Origin: DASVWZ01 sp963715675
Lineage (GTDB): Bacteria > Acidobacteriota > Terriglobia > Terriglobales > Acidobacteriaceae
DNA length: 64,000 bases
Direction: 5' to 3'
Assembly (NCBI GenBank): GCA_963715675.1
Contig: OY970265.1
Span: 248,001-312,000 of the forward strand
Below the pieces are notes generated by a model. That model was given only the letters and a program-made list of their open reading frames with translations. It did not search any database and had not been told where the DNA came from. Made by a program: the position numbers and the translations under genes. Shown here one piece after another: positions 50,582 to 59,617 of this stretch; the stretch's first letter is position 1, and every line of letters begins with the position of its first letter.

Positions 50582-51934
50582 CTAGTCGTCCACCACCCGG
50601 GCGGTGATCTCCTCGGCCGGGGCACCGCCAGCCATGGCTTGGGCCACGATCAAGCGCCGGGCTTCGACTCGGATGTGCGGCAGGCGCATCCAGAAGATTG
50701 CCGCGCCTCCGATCGAAGCCACCGCTCCCATGGAAACCGTAATCGGGGCCCCCAGCCGATCGGCTAGCGCTCCACCAAGAAATGCGCCAAACGGCGCCAT
50801 GCCCATGAACATCATGGAATACACTGCCATCACCCGGCCACGGAGCTCATCGGGCACCATCGACTGGATCAGCGTATTCGAGGACGACATTTGCAGCATC
50901 ATGCAGAAGCCCACCGGCATCAGCAGAGCGGCCGACAACCAGAAGCGGTGGGAGAAGGCAAACAAGATCAAGCTGACCCCGAAGCCGCCGCAGGCGATTG
51001 CGACCCATCGACCCAATCCGTGGACGCCCCGCTTGGCGGCAAGAGTTAACGCGCCGAGCAGCGCACCTACGCCCGTCGCGCCCATCAGGATTCCCAATCC
51101 GCGCGCTCCCCCGTGCAGAATTTTGTCGGCGAAAATGGGCATCAACACGGTGTACGGCATGGCCACCAGGCTGATCAACCCGAGCAAAAGCAGAATGGCC
51201 CGGATAGGCCGGGTCTGGCGGACGAAACGGAAGCCTTCGACCAGGTGGGCAAGCGGAGATGCAGTTTTCCGCCGGGGCCGGTGCTGCACCCGCATCAACA
51301 TCAGCCCCGCAATGACGGCGATATAACTGACCGCATTGGCGAAGAAACACCAGCCTTCGCCGATGCGCGCGACCAGAATTCCAGCGATCGCCGGGCCGAT
51401 GATGCGCGCCCCGTTAAACATGGAGGAGTTCAGCGCGATGGCATTCATCAAGTCATCCTTGCCCACCATGTCCACCAGGAAGGCCTGGCGTCCGGGAATG
51501 TCGAAAGCGTTTACCACTCCCAGCGATGCGGCCAGCACAAAAATGTGCCACACCTGGACCGTTCCAGTGAGGGTCAGCAAGGAAAGAATAAAAGCCAGGA
51601 TCATCGAGGCAATCTGGGTTCCGATCACGACGCGCTGCTTGTGGCAGCGGTCGGCCACAATGCCTCCCAGTGGAGCTACCAGGAATACGGGGAACTGGCT
51701 GGCAAAGCCTACCGATCCCAGCAACAGCGATGATCCTGTCAGGCGGTAAACCAGCCAGGCCTGGGCCACCGTCTGCATCCATGTGCCGATCAGCGAAATC
51801 AATTGTCCGCTGAAGAAGAGCTGAAAATTGCGATGGAGCAAGGCGCGGAACGCTGTCGGCAAGGCGGTCTGCCGGGTTGCATCATGGCTGGGCTGGGTCC
51901 CGGGAATTGTGCTGGTTGAGTCGGTCACGTTCAA
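50582..51934 (-). CDS. MFS transporter
   Basis: About 450 residues, 12 predicted helices. NFQLFFSGQLISLIGTWMQTVAQAWLVY, the loop motif GGIVADRCHKQRVVIG and the second-half LGGALADRLGAP are typical of the EntS/MFS_3 group of exporters. Start is TTG or GTG with no clear ribosome site. The substrate cannot be told. Confidence 0.88.
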   Translation of the reverse strand: MNVTDSTSTIPGTQPSHDATRQTALPTAFRALLHRNFQLFFSGQLISLIGTWMQTVAQAWLVYRLTGSSLLLGSVGFASQFPVFLVAPLGGIVADRCHKQRVVIGTQIASMILAFILSLLTLTGTVQVWHIFVLAASLGVVNAFDIPGRQAFLVDMVGKDDLMNAIALNSSMFNGARIIGPAIAGILVARIGEGWCFFANAVSYIAVIAGLMLMRVQHRPRRKTASPLAHLVEGFRFVRQTRPIRAILLLLGLISLVAMPYTVLMPIFADKILHGGARGLGILMGATGVGALLGALTLAAKRGVHGLGRWVAIACGGFGVSLILFAFSHRFWLSAALLMPVGFCMMLQMSSSNTLIQSMVPDELRGRVMAVYSMMFMGMAPFGAFLGGALADRLGAPITVSMGAVASIGGAAIFWMRLPHIRVEARRLIVAQAMAGGAPAEEITARVVDD

Positions 51935-52365
51935 TTCAACTTAGAAATGCTGCGTGGTGGAAATGATTCTGGACTTCGGCGCCGCCACCGGTGATCGCCG
52001 CCGCCACATTCCAGTATAGAGGCCAACCGGCGAGTGGAAAGGCGCCGGTGTGTCGGCCTCGATCCGGGCAGGCTCCCGCCCATGCGAACCCGAAATTGAA
52101 ATTGGTGTTCCGGCAGAGTCCGGTGGCCTGAAAGTGCCATGGGACAACGGATTGCGTGTACTTTATACTGCCCCTGGCTACTCCGATTTGTTACAATGCT
52201 CGTACCGTTTTGAAGTAGTTTGCTGCGAATTTCGCTTGATCCCAGTTGCGTTCTGCATCGCGTTGAAAAAGGAAGGGTTACGGAAGCGGGTTACGAAGGT
52301 CATTCTGCCGGCTCCACTTCTCTTTTTGACAGGCGAAGACTGGGTGCATAATTAAGGTCCCAGCC
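51935..52365. other. Intergenic region MFS / CpaE-like gene
   Basis: 431 bases without a gene. Its right end holds a promoter for the CpaE-like gene. The left part contains a TACAAT (52191-52196) and a TATACT that could serve the divergent MFS gene on neither strand convincingly. Nothing else identified. Confidence 0.4.
52326..52352 (+). promoter_or_regulatory. Promoter of the CpaE-like gene
   Basis: TTGACA (52326-52331), a short 15-base spacer, CATAAT (52347-52352). The ATG at 52366 would follow by about 7 bases of leader and there is no Shine-Dalgarno. Confidence 0.5.
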
Positions 52366-53601
52366 ATGCACGGAATAGCAGTCACGCTTTTAGCGCAAGA
52401 CAAAGAACGCCTGACGGTGCTGCAGAACCGACTGGAAAGCACCCAGATGGGGCGGAACGTGTTTGCCCACGCGGGTTTCCCTTCCGGGCCCACCGACGCG
52501 GTGTTGCGCCAGATTCAGGACGTGCGTGCCGAGGTCGTGCTGGTAGACATTGACCCGGAAAACAGCCAACGGGCCATCCACTCCATTGAACTGATCCACA
52601 GCAATACTAACGAGATCGTTATTTTTGCGATCGGGCCCATGAACGATCCGGCGATCATTGTTTCGGCCATGCGGGCCGGAGCTCGCGAATACCTGGAGCG
52701 CGACGCGCCCCTGGAAAGCCTAGTCGAGGCGCTTACCCGGTTCACCGCATCGCGATCCAAGAGCCGCGCCGCATCCGGAAGGGCGCGCGTCTTCACTTTC
52801 GCCAACGCCAAAGGTGGCGCCGGAGCCACCACGCTCGCCGTGAATACCGCGATCGCTTTGCAGGAATCGCATGGCGGGGCCCTCCTGGTCGACTTTGCCC
52901 CATTGGGACACGCCTCGCTTCATCTCAACGCCCGACCCACATTCGGCATCGCCGACGCTTTGCAGAACCTGCATCGCTTGGATACTTCCTTGCTGCAAGG
53001 TCTGATGACCAGCTGCAAAGGCGGCCTGCAGCTGCTTGCCGGCCCGCAAGAGCCTTATAACGCGGCGCCGACCACCGCCGAATTGGCCCGGCTTTTCGAC
53101 TTGTTGGTGTCGCAGTTCCGTTATGTGGTGGTGGATTGCTCGAGCCGCATGGATCAAACCGCACGGTTGCTCAGCGACTTGTCCAATACCGTGTTGCTGG
53201 TGGCGCAAGCCGACGTGGTTTCGTTATGGAGCGCCGGACGCATGCGCTCCTTCCTGGAGGAAGGCGGAGGCCGCGACCGGGTCCGGTTGGTCCTGAACCG
53301 CCATAAGAAAATCTCCGGGTTCGATGATGAAGATGTCGAGACCGCGACCAACTGCAAGGTGTTGTGGAAGGTGCCGAACAATTACCAATCGATTTCACCG
53401 GCCATTGATAAAGGCGTTCCGATCGCCTTCCAGGAACACGTGGACGTGGCCCGTTCCTACCGCGGCCTGGCCGACATTCTGGCGGCAGCCTCAAGCAGCG
53501 CGGAAGGCTCGATGGACCTGGTCTACCACCGCGATAAGGCCGATTCGAAGAAGAAGACGTCCAGTCACCTGATCATCTCGCCGCTGCGCGCCGGCCAATA
53601 A
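52366..53601 (+). CDS. CpaE-like MinD/ParA-family ATPase
   Basis: 411 residues. An N-terminal receiver-like domain (Asp61 in VVLVDIDPEN) is followed by a SIMIBI ATPase: FTFANAKGGAGATTLAVNTAI, with the MinD-type signature Lys149 but Ala in place of the canonical P-loop Lys of GKTT, as is frequent in CpaE proteins. DFAPLGHASLHLN and VVDCSSRMDQTARL match Walker A' and B positions. CpaE proteins localise pilus or Flp assembly, but no cpa/tad genes are nearby. It is convergent with the next gene. Confidence 0.88.
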   Translation: MHGIAVTLLAQDKERLTVLQNRLESTQMGRNVFAHAGFPSGPTDAVLRQIQDVRAEVVLVDIDPENSQRAIHSIELIHSNTNEIVIFAIGPMNDPAIIVSAMRAGAREYLERDAPLESLVEALTRFTASRSKSRAASGRARVFTFANAKGGAGATTLAVNTAIALQESHGGALLVDFAPLGHASLHLNARPTFGIADALQNLHRLDTSLLQGLMTSCKGGLQLLAGPQEPYNAAPTTAELARLFDLLVSQFRYVVVDCSSRMDQTARLLSDLSNTVLLVAQADVVSLWSAGRMRSFLEEGGGRDRVRLVLNRHKKISGFDDEDVETATNCKVLWKVPNNYQSISPAIDKGVPIAFQEHVDVARSYRGLADILAAASSSAEGSMDLVYHRDKADSKKKTSSHLIISPLRAGQ

Positions 53602-53638
53602 GTCATTCCGGGAATTCGAGTATGCTGGTGACTGTGTG

Positions 53639-55867
53639 TTATCGGCCGGCCGCTGCGTGCTCTTCCAGTTCGGCGTAGATGGCGGGATGCGAGCAGACCT
53701 CGTAATACCAGTGATCCGTCCACTGCAGCACGGCGAGATCGTGGGGATCGATCTGGGCCATGCGGCTGCCCCGCACCACGATTTTGCGGAAGATGCCGTT
53801 GCCAATCGGTACGACACCGCTCCATAAGCGGCATTCCTCCCCGGGCCGCGATGGCGGCAAACTCAGGTTCTCTTCCTCCAGCGTGATTTCCTGCCTCAGC
53901 TTCTCGAATGCCGCCTCGCTCATGCGGATACCGCTCACGTTGTAGCGCAGGATGAAGTCGTCCGAGCTGTCCTGGACGTCGGCGTCGCTCACGGTCTGAA
54001 ACGCATACACCCGGAACCGAGTCTGGGCCGGCTGGATGGATTTGCGCAGACGTTTGCTGCACGACGATAGCCGGTCGCTCTCATTGAGTGCGTCGGAAAT
54101 CATGATGCACTGTTCGCCGTCCAGCAGATACATGGGCGCCGCATCCTGGTAGGAAATCCCGATGCCGAGTTCAATCGTCGGAAGTCCGCCCCGTTCTGAA
54201 AGTTGGTTATAGCCGCGCACGATTTCAAGCATCTCGTGCGCCAGCACGGCCGCACGTCCCACCGGCTGCCCGGTTTCTCCTTCCCGCTCCAGCAGCGCCA
54301 GAATAATTGCGTCGCCTTCCAGGAATACCTTGCTGGCGCCGTATTTCGGCAACAGTTTATTGACCGGATCGTAAAAATTCAGGCTGAAGTATGAGGCTGG
54401 GTTCATGCCCCGCTCCAGCAGCGAGCGGGTGAGCCGGGAAGAATCGCGCACGTCGGCTTTTACCACCACATGGCGCGCCAGCTTGTCTTCCACTGGCTTC
54501 TGCTCTTCCGGCAGCAGATATTGATAGAGGGTCCCATTCATCGCCGACAGCTGGCGGATCTTGTCGTTGGCGATCAGATTGACGCTGTCCATGGCGCCGT
54601 TGAGCGTTTCCAGTTGCCGCAGGTCGCGATGGTAGCGCATGAAGTCGCGCAGGAACCGGCCCGCAATCTTGGCACGGTCGGCGGTTCGGCAGCTGGCAAC
54701 CCGCTCGGCGGCGGCGAACAGGCTGCCGGGGGATCCTTTGCCGCGCTCGGCAATCAGCTTTTCCACCCGGGCGCGTTCTTCGCGGAAGATCAATGCATGC
54801 TTGAGTTGCTGGGCATTGATGTGCGGAGAGTATTCGGCCAGCAAGGGCGTGGTTTCATAGGACGCAACTACGTATTCCATGACCTTCTCGCGCTCCAGCA
54901 GGTCGACCCAGATCTGCAGCCGGGCTTTCTGGGACCGCCCTTCCGGCGTGGAGTCGTCCGGCGAGCCTCCCCCCACCAATTCCTGGGCATTTTCGGGAAC
55001 ATTGAGCCACTCGTTGAAGGTGCGCTCGGAATCCCCCTCGGCGGGCGGTTGCACCGCTTGCAGAAAGTCGCACGCGATCCGGCGCACATTGCCGAAGCGG
55101 TCCGGATCGCGGTCGAAGTTGCCCAGCATCACGTACTGTTCGGCGTTCAGGTAGGTATCGAAGCCGTCCTCGGTGAACATGAGTGGGTTGAGAAACAACT
55201 TGTAAGGCTCGTCCTTGTTTCCCAGCAGGGAGCGCCGCATGCGCGACAAGCTTTCTTTTTCGATTTCCCGCAACGTCCGGAACAGCTCTTGTCCGGTCTT
55301 CCGCAAAATGGTCTTTTTGGCGACCTGAAACCCTCCCACGCGCTCGCGGTACTCCAACGCTTTCTGATGGCGGAAGCCTTCGCAGTTTTTCAGCGTCATC
55401 CGGCAACGCTCCAGAATTTGCGCGTACTGGGCGTGCAATTCGGTGCGCAGAAACTTGACAATCGCCACTCGCGCCAGCAGGTCGAGAGACGAGTTTCCAT
55501 CACACTTCGCGCGGTTCAATGCCGAAGCGTGGATCTCCGCCAGAAGCGGCTTCAATTCCAGCGATTCCGCCTTGCCTTGCGGCTTGCTGCCGTTGTTATA
55601 GCCGAGAAAATTCGTACTGCGTTGCGCAGTGGGTGCCTCGGCGGCCAGCAGGGCTTCGACGTCGCCATGACGCGCGACCAGTCGGGCGATCTGCCAGCGC
55701 GTAGGCTCGCAGAACCTGGCGCTCAGGTCCACATCGTGGCGCAGGTTATCTACGCCGAGTTGCAGGCCTTCCAGAGAAAGGGCTGGGGAATAGCTGGCGA
55801 GGCGGGGAGGAGTGATCTCCTCCGCCGTATGTCCAAGTCCGAACCGGAAAATTGGAATCCGTGGCAT
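53639..55867 (-). CDS. Large protein with class III cyclase-like C-terminal domain
   Basis: 742 residues. Residues 1-460 are helical and have no recognised domain. Residues about 465-640 resemble a class III nucleotidyl cyclase homology domain: VVVKADVRDSSRLTRSLLE with Asp472, then GDAIILALLERE with Asp519, 47 residues apart as metal-binding Asp pairs usually are, then GIGISYQDAAPMYLLDG and ISDALNESDRLSSCSK. The substrate-specifying residues differ from standard adenylyl or guanylyl cyclases, so activity is not assured. It is convergent with the CpaE-like gene and 38 bases from it. Confidence 0.75.
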   Translation of the reverse strand: MPRIPIFRFGLGHTAEEITPPRLASYSPALSLEGLQLGVDNLRHDVDLSARFCEPTRWQIARLVARHGDVEALLAAEAPTAQRSTNFLGYNNGSKPQGKAESLELKPLLAEIHASALNRAKCDGNSSLDLLARVAIVKFLRTELHAQYAQILERCRMTLKNCEGFRHQKALEYRERVGGFQVAKKTILRKTGQELFRTLREIEKESLSRMRRSLLGNKDEPYKLFLNPLMFTEDGFDTYLNAEQYVMLGNFDRDPDRFGNVRRIACDFLQAVQPPAEGDSERTFNEWLNVPENAQELVGGGSPDDSTPEGRSQKARLQIWVDLLEREKVMEYVVASYETTPLLAEYSPHINAQQLKHALIFREERARVEKLIAERGKGSPGSLFAAAERVASCRTADRAKIAGRFLRDFMRYHRDLRQLETLNGAMDSVNLIANDKIRQLSAMNGTLYQYLLPEEQKPVEDKLARHVVVKADVRDSSRLTRSLLERGMNPASYFSLNFYDPVNKLLPKYGASKVFLEGDAIILALLEREGETGQPVGRAAVLAHEMLEIVRGYNQLSERGGLPTIELGIGISYQDAAPMYLLDGEQCIMISDALNESDRLSSCSKRLRKSIQPAQTRFRVYAFQTVSDADVQDSSDDFILRYNVSGIRMSEAAFEKLRQEITLEEENLSLPPSRPGEECRLWSGVVPIGNGIFRKIVVRGSRMAQIDPHDLAVLQWTDHWYYEVCSHPAIYAELEEHAAAGR

Positions 55868-55885
55868 TGTGTCAGGGTCTCTCCT

Positions 55886-57355
55886 CTACGGCTGGCTGGC
55901 CCGGGTTGCCAGGCTCGAACCCGATTGCGAAACCACCAGCGCCTGTTCCGCGCTGGGCACGTACACCGACGAAAGCTTTGCCGCTACCTCTTCCGACTGC
56001 GAGGTGGCTCCGGTTTTGCTGTAGGCCTTCGCCAGGAGCCGCATCGACAACGGGTCTTGTGAGTCCTCTTCGAGGTGGGGGACTGCCTCCGCATGCTTGC
56101 CCTGGGCTTCTAGCACTGCCCCTGCGGCCCCATGCCAGCAAAGCTGGATCATCTGACGGCGGCTGTTCTCCGCCATGATCTCCAGATGTTTCACCGTAAC
56201 CTCCGCGGAGTTGAAATCCTGCGCATCCGCCAGCCGCAGCGCGCGAACCTTCAAGATCCGCGCCTCTTCCTCGTCGCGATCACTGGACGAGATGGGATGA
56301 TTTTCCCCCAGCGCGGCCTCTGCTTCCTCTAGGTGCTTCAGCGCAGATTGCGGATTGGTTTCGTACATGCCCAGAATGCGATGAGGCTCAGCCTCCAGCC
56401 GAACCAACCCAGCCGCTTCCGCATGATGCGCCACTTGCAGCAACGCTCTTTCCGCCTGCTTGCGGTTGTTCTCCCGGATCCAGGTCACCGCCGACTGCAG
56501 CTCGAAAAGGATCTTGTCGTACGAATTGGAGGCAAACACCTCGGCGCGGTCATATTCATCCCGCGCATCCTGTTCCCGCCCCATCAGCGCATAGGTGTCC
56601 GCCACACCGATTTCCGACCCAAAATTCGGGTCGAGGCGGATGCTCGCGCGATATTGTTCAAGTGCGGCCTCGAGTTTGCCCGCCATCCGCAGAATCTCGC
56701 CGTACGAGTCGTGGGCATTGGGCTCATCAGGTTCCAGCGCCACATAGCGGTCCATGGCGGCGAACGCCTTGGGAAAGTTCCCGCTATATGCGTAGGCGTA
56801 TGCCAGGTCATTCAACGCTGCCGGATAGTCGGGATCCAACTTCCGGGCCTGCTCCAGCACGGTGATGGCCTGCTCATAACGCTGCTGGCCGTTCAGCCAG
56901 TCGCCGGCCATAAATTCCAGCCTTTGGTCGTCCGGGTACTTTGCCAGCAGATCATTCATCGCGGCAATCGCCGGGATGAAGTTGTTCTCCTGCGCATTCG
57001 ACAACCACCGCACCAGCAATTGTTCTCCCGGACTGGCATTGGATACGAACTGCTTCGCCTGCTCTCGCGCCGCTTCTTGTTCGCCAGGGTCGCGGCTCAG
57101 TCGGGCTATGAGAATGTAGTCTTGGGCAAATTTCGGATCGGCTTTGGTGGCCAGGCGCAGGTCCTCAAGTGCCGCCGCCAGGCGGTAGTCCTCGTAGCGG
57201 CGCATGGCTCGTTCGAAAAACTTCCGCGCCTCCACTGACGAGGTTGTGACCGGCAACTTGTCTTTCGCCAAGTTCCCTGCAGGTTTTGCCTTGGTCGCGG
57301 CAAACCCCAGCGTGGACGCCACAAGAAACAGACAAAGACACCAACGGCTATGCAT
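55886..57355 (-). CDS. Secreted TPR protein
   Basis: 489 residues with a signal peptide (MHSRWCLCLFLVASTLGFAA). At least six TPRs follow: ARKFFERAMRRYEDYRLAA, EQLLVRWLSNAQENNFIPA, YEQAITVLEQARKLDPDYP, FPKAFAAMDRYVALEPDEPN, YGEILRMAGKLEAALEQYR and the KAYSKTG segment. The TPR solenoid would act in the periplasm or at the outer membrane; partners unknown. It is upstream of and on the same strand as the cyclase-like gene, 18 bases apart, so they may be co-transcribed. Confidence 0.88.
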   Translation of the reverse strand: MHSRWCLCLFLVASTLGFAATKAKPAGNLAKDKLPVTTSSVEARKFFERAMRRYEDYRLAAALEDLRLATKADPKFAQDYILIARLSRDPGEQEAAREQAKQFVSNASPGEQLLVRWLSNAQENNFIPAIAAMNDLLAKYPDDQRLEFMAGDWLNGQQRYEQAITVLEQARKLDPDYPAALNDLAYAYAYSGNFPKAFAAMDRYVALEPDEPNAHDSYGEILRMAGKLEAALEQYRASIRLDPNFGSEIGVADTYALMGREQDARDEYDRAEVFASNSYDKILFELQSAVTWIRENNRKQAERALLQVAHHAEAAGLVRLEAEPHRILGMYETNPQSALKHLEEAEAALGENHPISSSDRDEEEARILKVRALRLADAQDFNSAEVTVKHLEIMAENSRRQMIQLCWHGAAGAVLEAQGKHAEAVPHLEEDSQDPLSMRLLAKAYSKTGATSQSEEVAAKLSSVYVPSAEQALVVSQSGSSLATRASQP

Positions 57356-57638
57356 GGGTTTCTCGGAACCTGCTGATTCTGCAAGTTCTTATGGATGAGC
57401 GTAGCATGCGTCCCGAGCCGACCAAAGTTACTCTGGTTACTGGCCAAACGGTGGACTTTTCCAACGCATACTTATCCCGCACGAACCACGCGGACTTTCC
57501 CGGGACCCTATCTGTCTGGAGATTTGTTCCTGATTCCGCTGCAATTCCTGCGCAGCAGGCCAACTGGCAGGCTTATCGGCTCGGCAACCTCAGGAGTGTC
57601 CCCGTGTGCCCCGCACTTTCTTGACAGGTGGTGAGATA

Positions 57639-57872
57639 ATGGCGCGCATGAGGACAGTGAATCTGGATCTGCATTTCGGATGGCGGGAAGGCGCAGTGGC
57701 TCGGCAAGGCAAGATGGCTCAGATTTATGTAAAAGGGACGTACGGGCATGGGATCAGCCGTCCGTGTGGGAGCTTTGGCGAGTTGGAGATGGAGATCGCG
57801 AGGCTGCAAAAGGAGTTGGAGGGGCTGCTCGCCAAGGGGAGAAAGCGCTTCAGTCAGCTGCGCGTGGCATAG
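57639..57872 (+). CDS. Small hypothetical protein
   Basis: 77 residues from MARMRTVNLDLHFGWREG, with GGTGAG five bases upstream. Helical C-terminus (FGELEMEIARLQKELEGLLAKGRKR). No domain recognised. Plausible because of the start region and codon use; not certain. Confidence 0.5.
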   Translation: MARMRTVNLDLHFGWREGAVARQGKMAQIYVKGTYGHGISRPCGSFGELEMEIARLQKELEGLLAKGRKRFSQLRVA

Positions 57873-58229
57873 GAAGCAAAACGCTCCAGGCGGCGGCGAT
57901 GGGCAGCGCCTGGGGAGAAGGCGTGGATGTGCTCGCCACGAATCGCGAGGGGAGCGGGAAGATCACCTTGCCGAAGCCCGCAATGGCAACGGGCTGGGAG
58001 CCGAGAGCCGGCGGGCCGGCATGGGGCGCGCCAGCAAAGTCGCTGAGCGGGGGCGGCAGACGGAAAGCAGAAAGTATTCCAACTGGGCTTCGGGGGTTTT
58101 CAGTTTAGGGCAGTGTCCGGTCACGGCTTCCTCCATCCTTAAGTCCGTCAGGCGATGAACGAGTCGAGCATGACGCCTGAGGAGGCTGTTCCTGGTCGCG
58201 CTCAGCGCCGGACAGCCTCCCCTGGCGGT
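57873..58229. other. Gene-free GC-rich stretch
   Basis: 357 bases. Longer open frames here read as low-complexity Arg/Gly sequence and are not supported. A 9-bp stem GGAGGCTGT / ACAGCCTCC (58181-58189 with 58212-58220) lies at the right end, past the stop of the minus-strand zinc-ribbon gene. It has no T-run but may end transcription. Confidence 0.4.
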
Positions 58230-58616
58230 TCACAAAGTCATGGGTTGCCCTGGATTGGCGAGCAACTCGCGGTTGATCAACGCCAAGCCCGCCAAGCTGT
58301 CTTCCGGCGGCATCTGCACCGCCCTGGGCGGCACGGAGGCCGGCCAGGGAGTGGACTTCATCCTGGGCAGGACCCGCTCGGTGGAGTTGCAGACCGGGCA
58401 GATGGCCAGTTCTGCGGGATAATACACCCCGCAGCGCGCACAGGGCAATCCGTACAACGCTTTTCCATGACCGGGGTGCCCGGTGGTTCGGGGAGGTTTG
58501 GCCGGCATGTAATCCGGGCTGCCTTCGACCACGACCATCCCTTTGGTCAAGACCATAGCCACTTCTTCGGATTCCCGCATGAAGGGCACCAGATTGAGTA
58601 ACCTGCGCATTTTCAT
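58230..58616 (-). CDS. Zinc-ribbon protein with membrane-related N-terminus
   Basis: 128 residues from the ATG at 58616 (MKMRRLLNLVPFMRES), with AAGGAG six bases upstream. A rubredoxin-like zinc site CARCGVYYPAELAICPVCNS lies at about 70-90. The N-terminal part EEVAMVLTKGMVVVEGSPDYMPAKPP has no known match. The gene is preceded by a strongly structured leader and may be controlled by it. Confidence 0.75.
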   Translation of the reverse strand: MKMRRLLNLVPFMRESEEVAMVLTKGMVVVEGSPDYMPAKPPRTTGHPGHGKALYGLPCARCGVYYPAELAICPVCNSTERVLPRMKSTPWPASVPPRAVQMPPEDSLAGLALINRELLANPGQPMTL

Positions 58617-58971
58617 ATCCATCTCCTTAAAGGTTCTTCGCATGGCGAAAACCCGTTTCGTGGACGGGTGACACCGGGTAGTCGGTGGATTCTGCGGCGC
58701 CATAAGCCGCGCACCACACAGGGTGGCACTCCGTACGGCATCGTGTCGGGGGCCAGGCGATGGCGCAGCGGTTCGATTCCCCCTGGCCCGTACTCGGTTT
58801 TGCATTCAGCGGTTCGCATAATCGGTTCCATCTCTAAAACTCACCCGAACGGGACGGTGCTGGAACACCAGCCCCGTTCGAGTTCTCTTGCTCTGCCTAT
58901 GTCTGAACCCGGGCCAGAGGAGGACGGCTGCGCTCCGAATCCGAACCTTGCGGCAGAGGCGGGATTCCGGG
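58617..58971. other. Structured leader region of the zinc-ribbon gene
   Basis: 355 bases without a gene. On the minus strand several hairpins occur in series: GGGCCAGG / CCTGGCCC (58750-58789), GCGGC / GCCGC (near 58695-58710), CACCG / CGGTG (near 58670-58685) and, just before the ribosome-binding site, ACCCGT / ACGGGT followed by TTTT (near 58648-58668). This last one looks like an attenuator. Confidence 0.5.
58750..58789 (+). pseudogene. tRNA-like relic
   Basis: On the plus strand GGGCCAG pairs with CTGGCCC like a 7-bp acceptor stem, and the interior has TGGCGCAGCGGTT, like a D-arm, fused to GGTTCGATTCC, like a T-arm. The total is only 40 bases, so the anticodon arm is missing. It could be a deletion remnant of a tRNA, an integration-site scar, or chance. 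Confidence 0.4.
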
Positions 58972-59436
58972 TTAGAAACTGCCCCTCAGAATCGGTTCCC
59001 CCGCGGCGGTGTCTCCATGCTCTACCACGGTGATGGTGCTTCCCTTCTCGATGGTGGGGACTTTGGCAGCGATCAGAATCATCGCTCCCACCCCGCCGTC
59101 GACTTCAATGGTGCCCACCAACTTGCCATAGGGCTCGTTGGCGGTGGTTCCCGGACCCAGGAACACATCCAGCTTGGTTCCGTTGGACAAGGTCGGGGTG
59201 GTAGTCTCTACGATGAACTTGCTGAGCGTCTTCCCCAGTGCGGGTGGGGGGGCGATGGTGGCTCGGAAAGTCTCGTAGATGGCGGTGCCGGAGTTATGCG
59301 GGGTGGAGCCGACCAGGGCAACCTGCCAGGTGATGCCCAGGCCAGGGCCTTTGAGAGATTGGGCGACAGCCGGAGCGGACAGGGCCAGCGCGACGATGGC
59401 CAGCAGGGCGGTGGTGACGAGCAATTTTACCTTCAT
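58972..59436 (-). CDS. Secreted protein of unknown function
   Basis: 154 residues. Signal peptide MKVKLLVTTALLAIVALALS with cleavage after AVA. The mature part is beta-rich and ends in GKLVGTIEVDGGVGAMILIA, EKGSTITVVEHGD. GGAGG lies five bases before the ATG and the promoter is strong. It is divergent from the XRE regulator and shares the regulatory region with it. No recognised family. Confidence 0.82.
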   Translation of the reverse strand: MKVKLLVTTALLAIVALALSAPAVAQSLKGPGLGITWQVALVGSTPHNSGTAIYETFRATIAPPPALGKTLSKFIVETTTPTLSNGTKLDVFLGPGTTANEPYGKLVGTIEVDGGVGAMILIAAKVPTIEKGSTITVVEHGDTAAGEPILRGSF

Positions 59437-59513
59437 AGCAACCTCCTTTAAGGTTGTGGTGCGCTAGGAGGGGGGAGGGCTTCGGGATTACCTGCCTTAG
59501 TTCAGTTAACCCG

Positions 59514-59541
59514 AATAAGAAATCACTATCGATTTCTTATT
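59514..59541. promoter_or_regulatory. Operator-like inverted repeat in the XRE / secreted protein region
   Basis: AATAAGAAATC-ACTATC-GATTTCTTATT: 11-bp arms and a 6-base centre. It covers the predicted transcription start of the minus-strand secreted protein gene. Candidate binding site of the XRE regulator. Confidence 0.6.
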
Positions 59542-59545
59542 AACC

Positions 59546-59574
59546 GTTCTAGATTAATTCACTTTACTTGTCAA
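59546..59574 (-). promoter_or_regulatory. Promoter of the secreted protein gene
   Basis: On the minus strand TTGACA (59569-59574), 17-base spacer, TAGAAC (59546-59551). The plus-strand XRE promoter TTTACT (59563-59568), 17 bases, TATTAT (59586-59591) overlaps it. Confidence 0.55.
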
Positions 59575-59617
59575 GTGAAATGTTGTATTATTTTTTTTGC
59601 TCAGGAGAGGAGCAGAA

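Noticed and set aside
54470..56062. 530-codon open frame on the plus strand
   Set aside because: Antisense to the 742-residue protein and part of the TPR protein; its residues are those of a complement strand shadow.
58750..58789. A functional tRNA gene
   Set aside because: Only 40 bases between the acceptor-like arms, no anticodon arm and mismatches in the T-stem.
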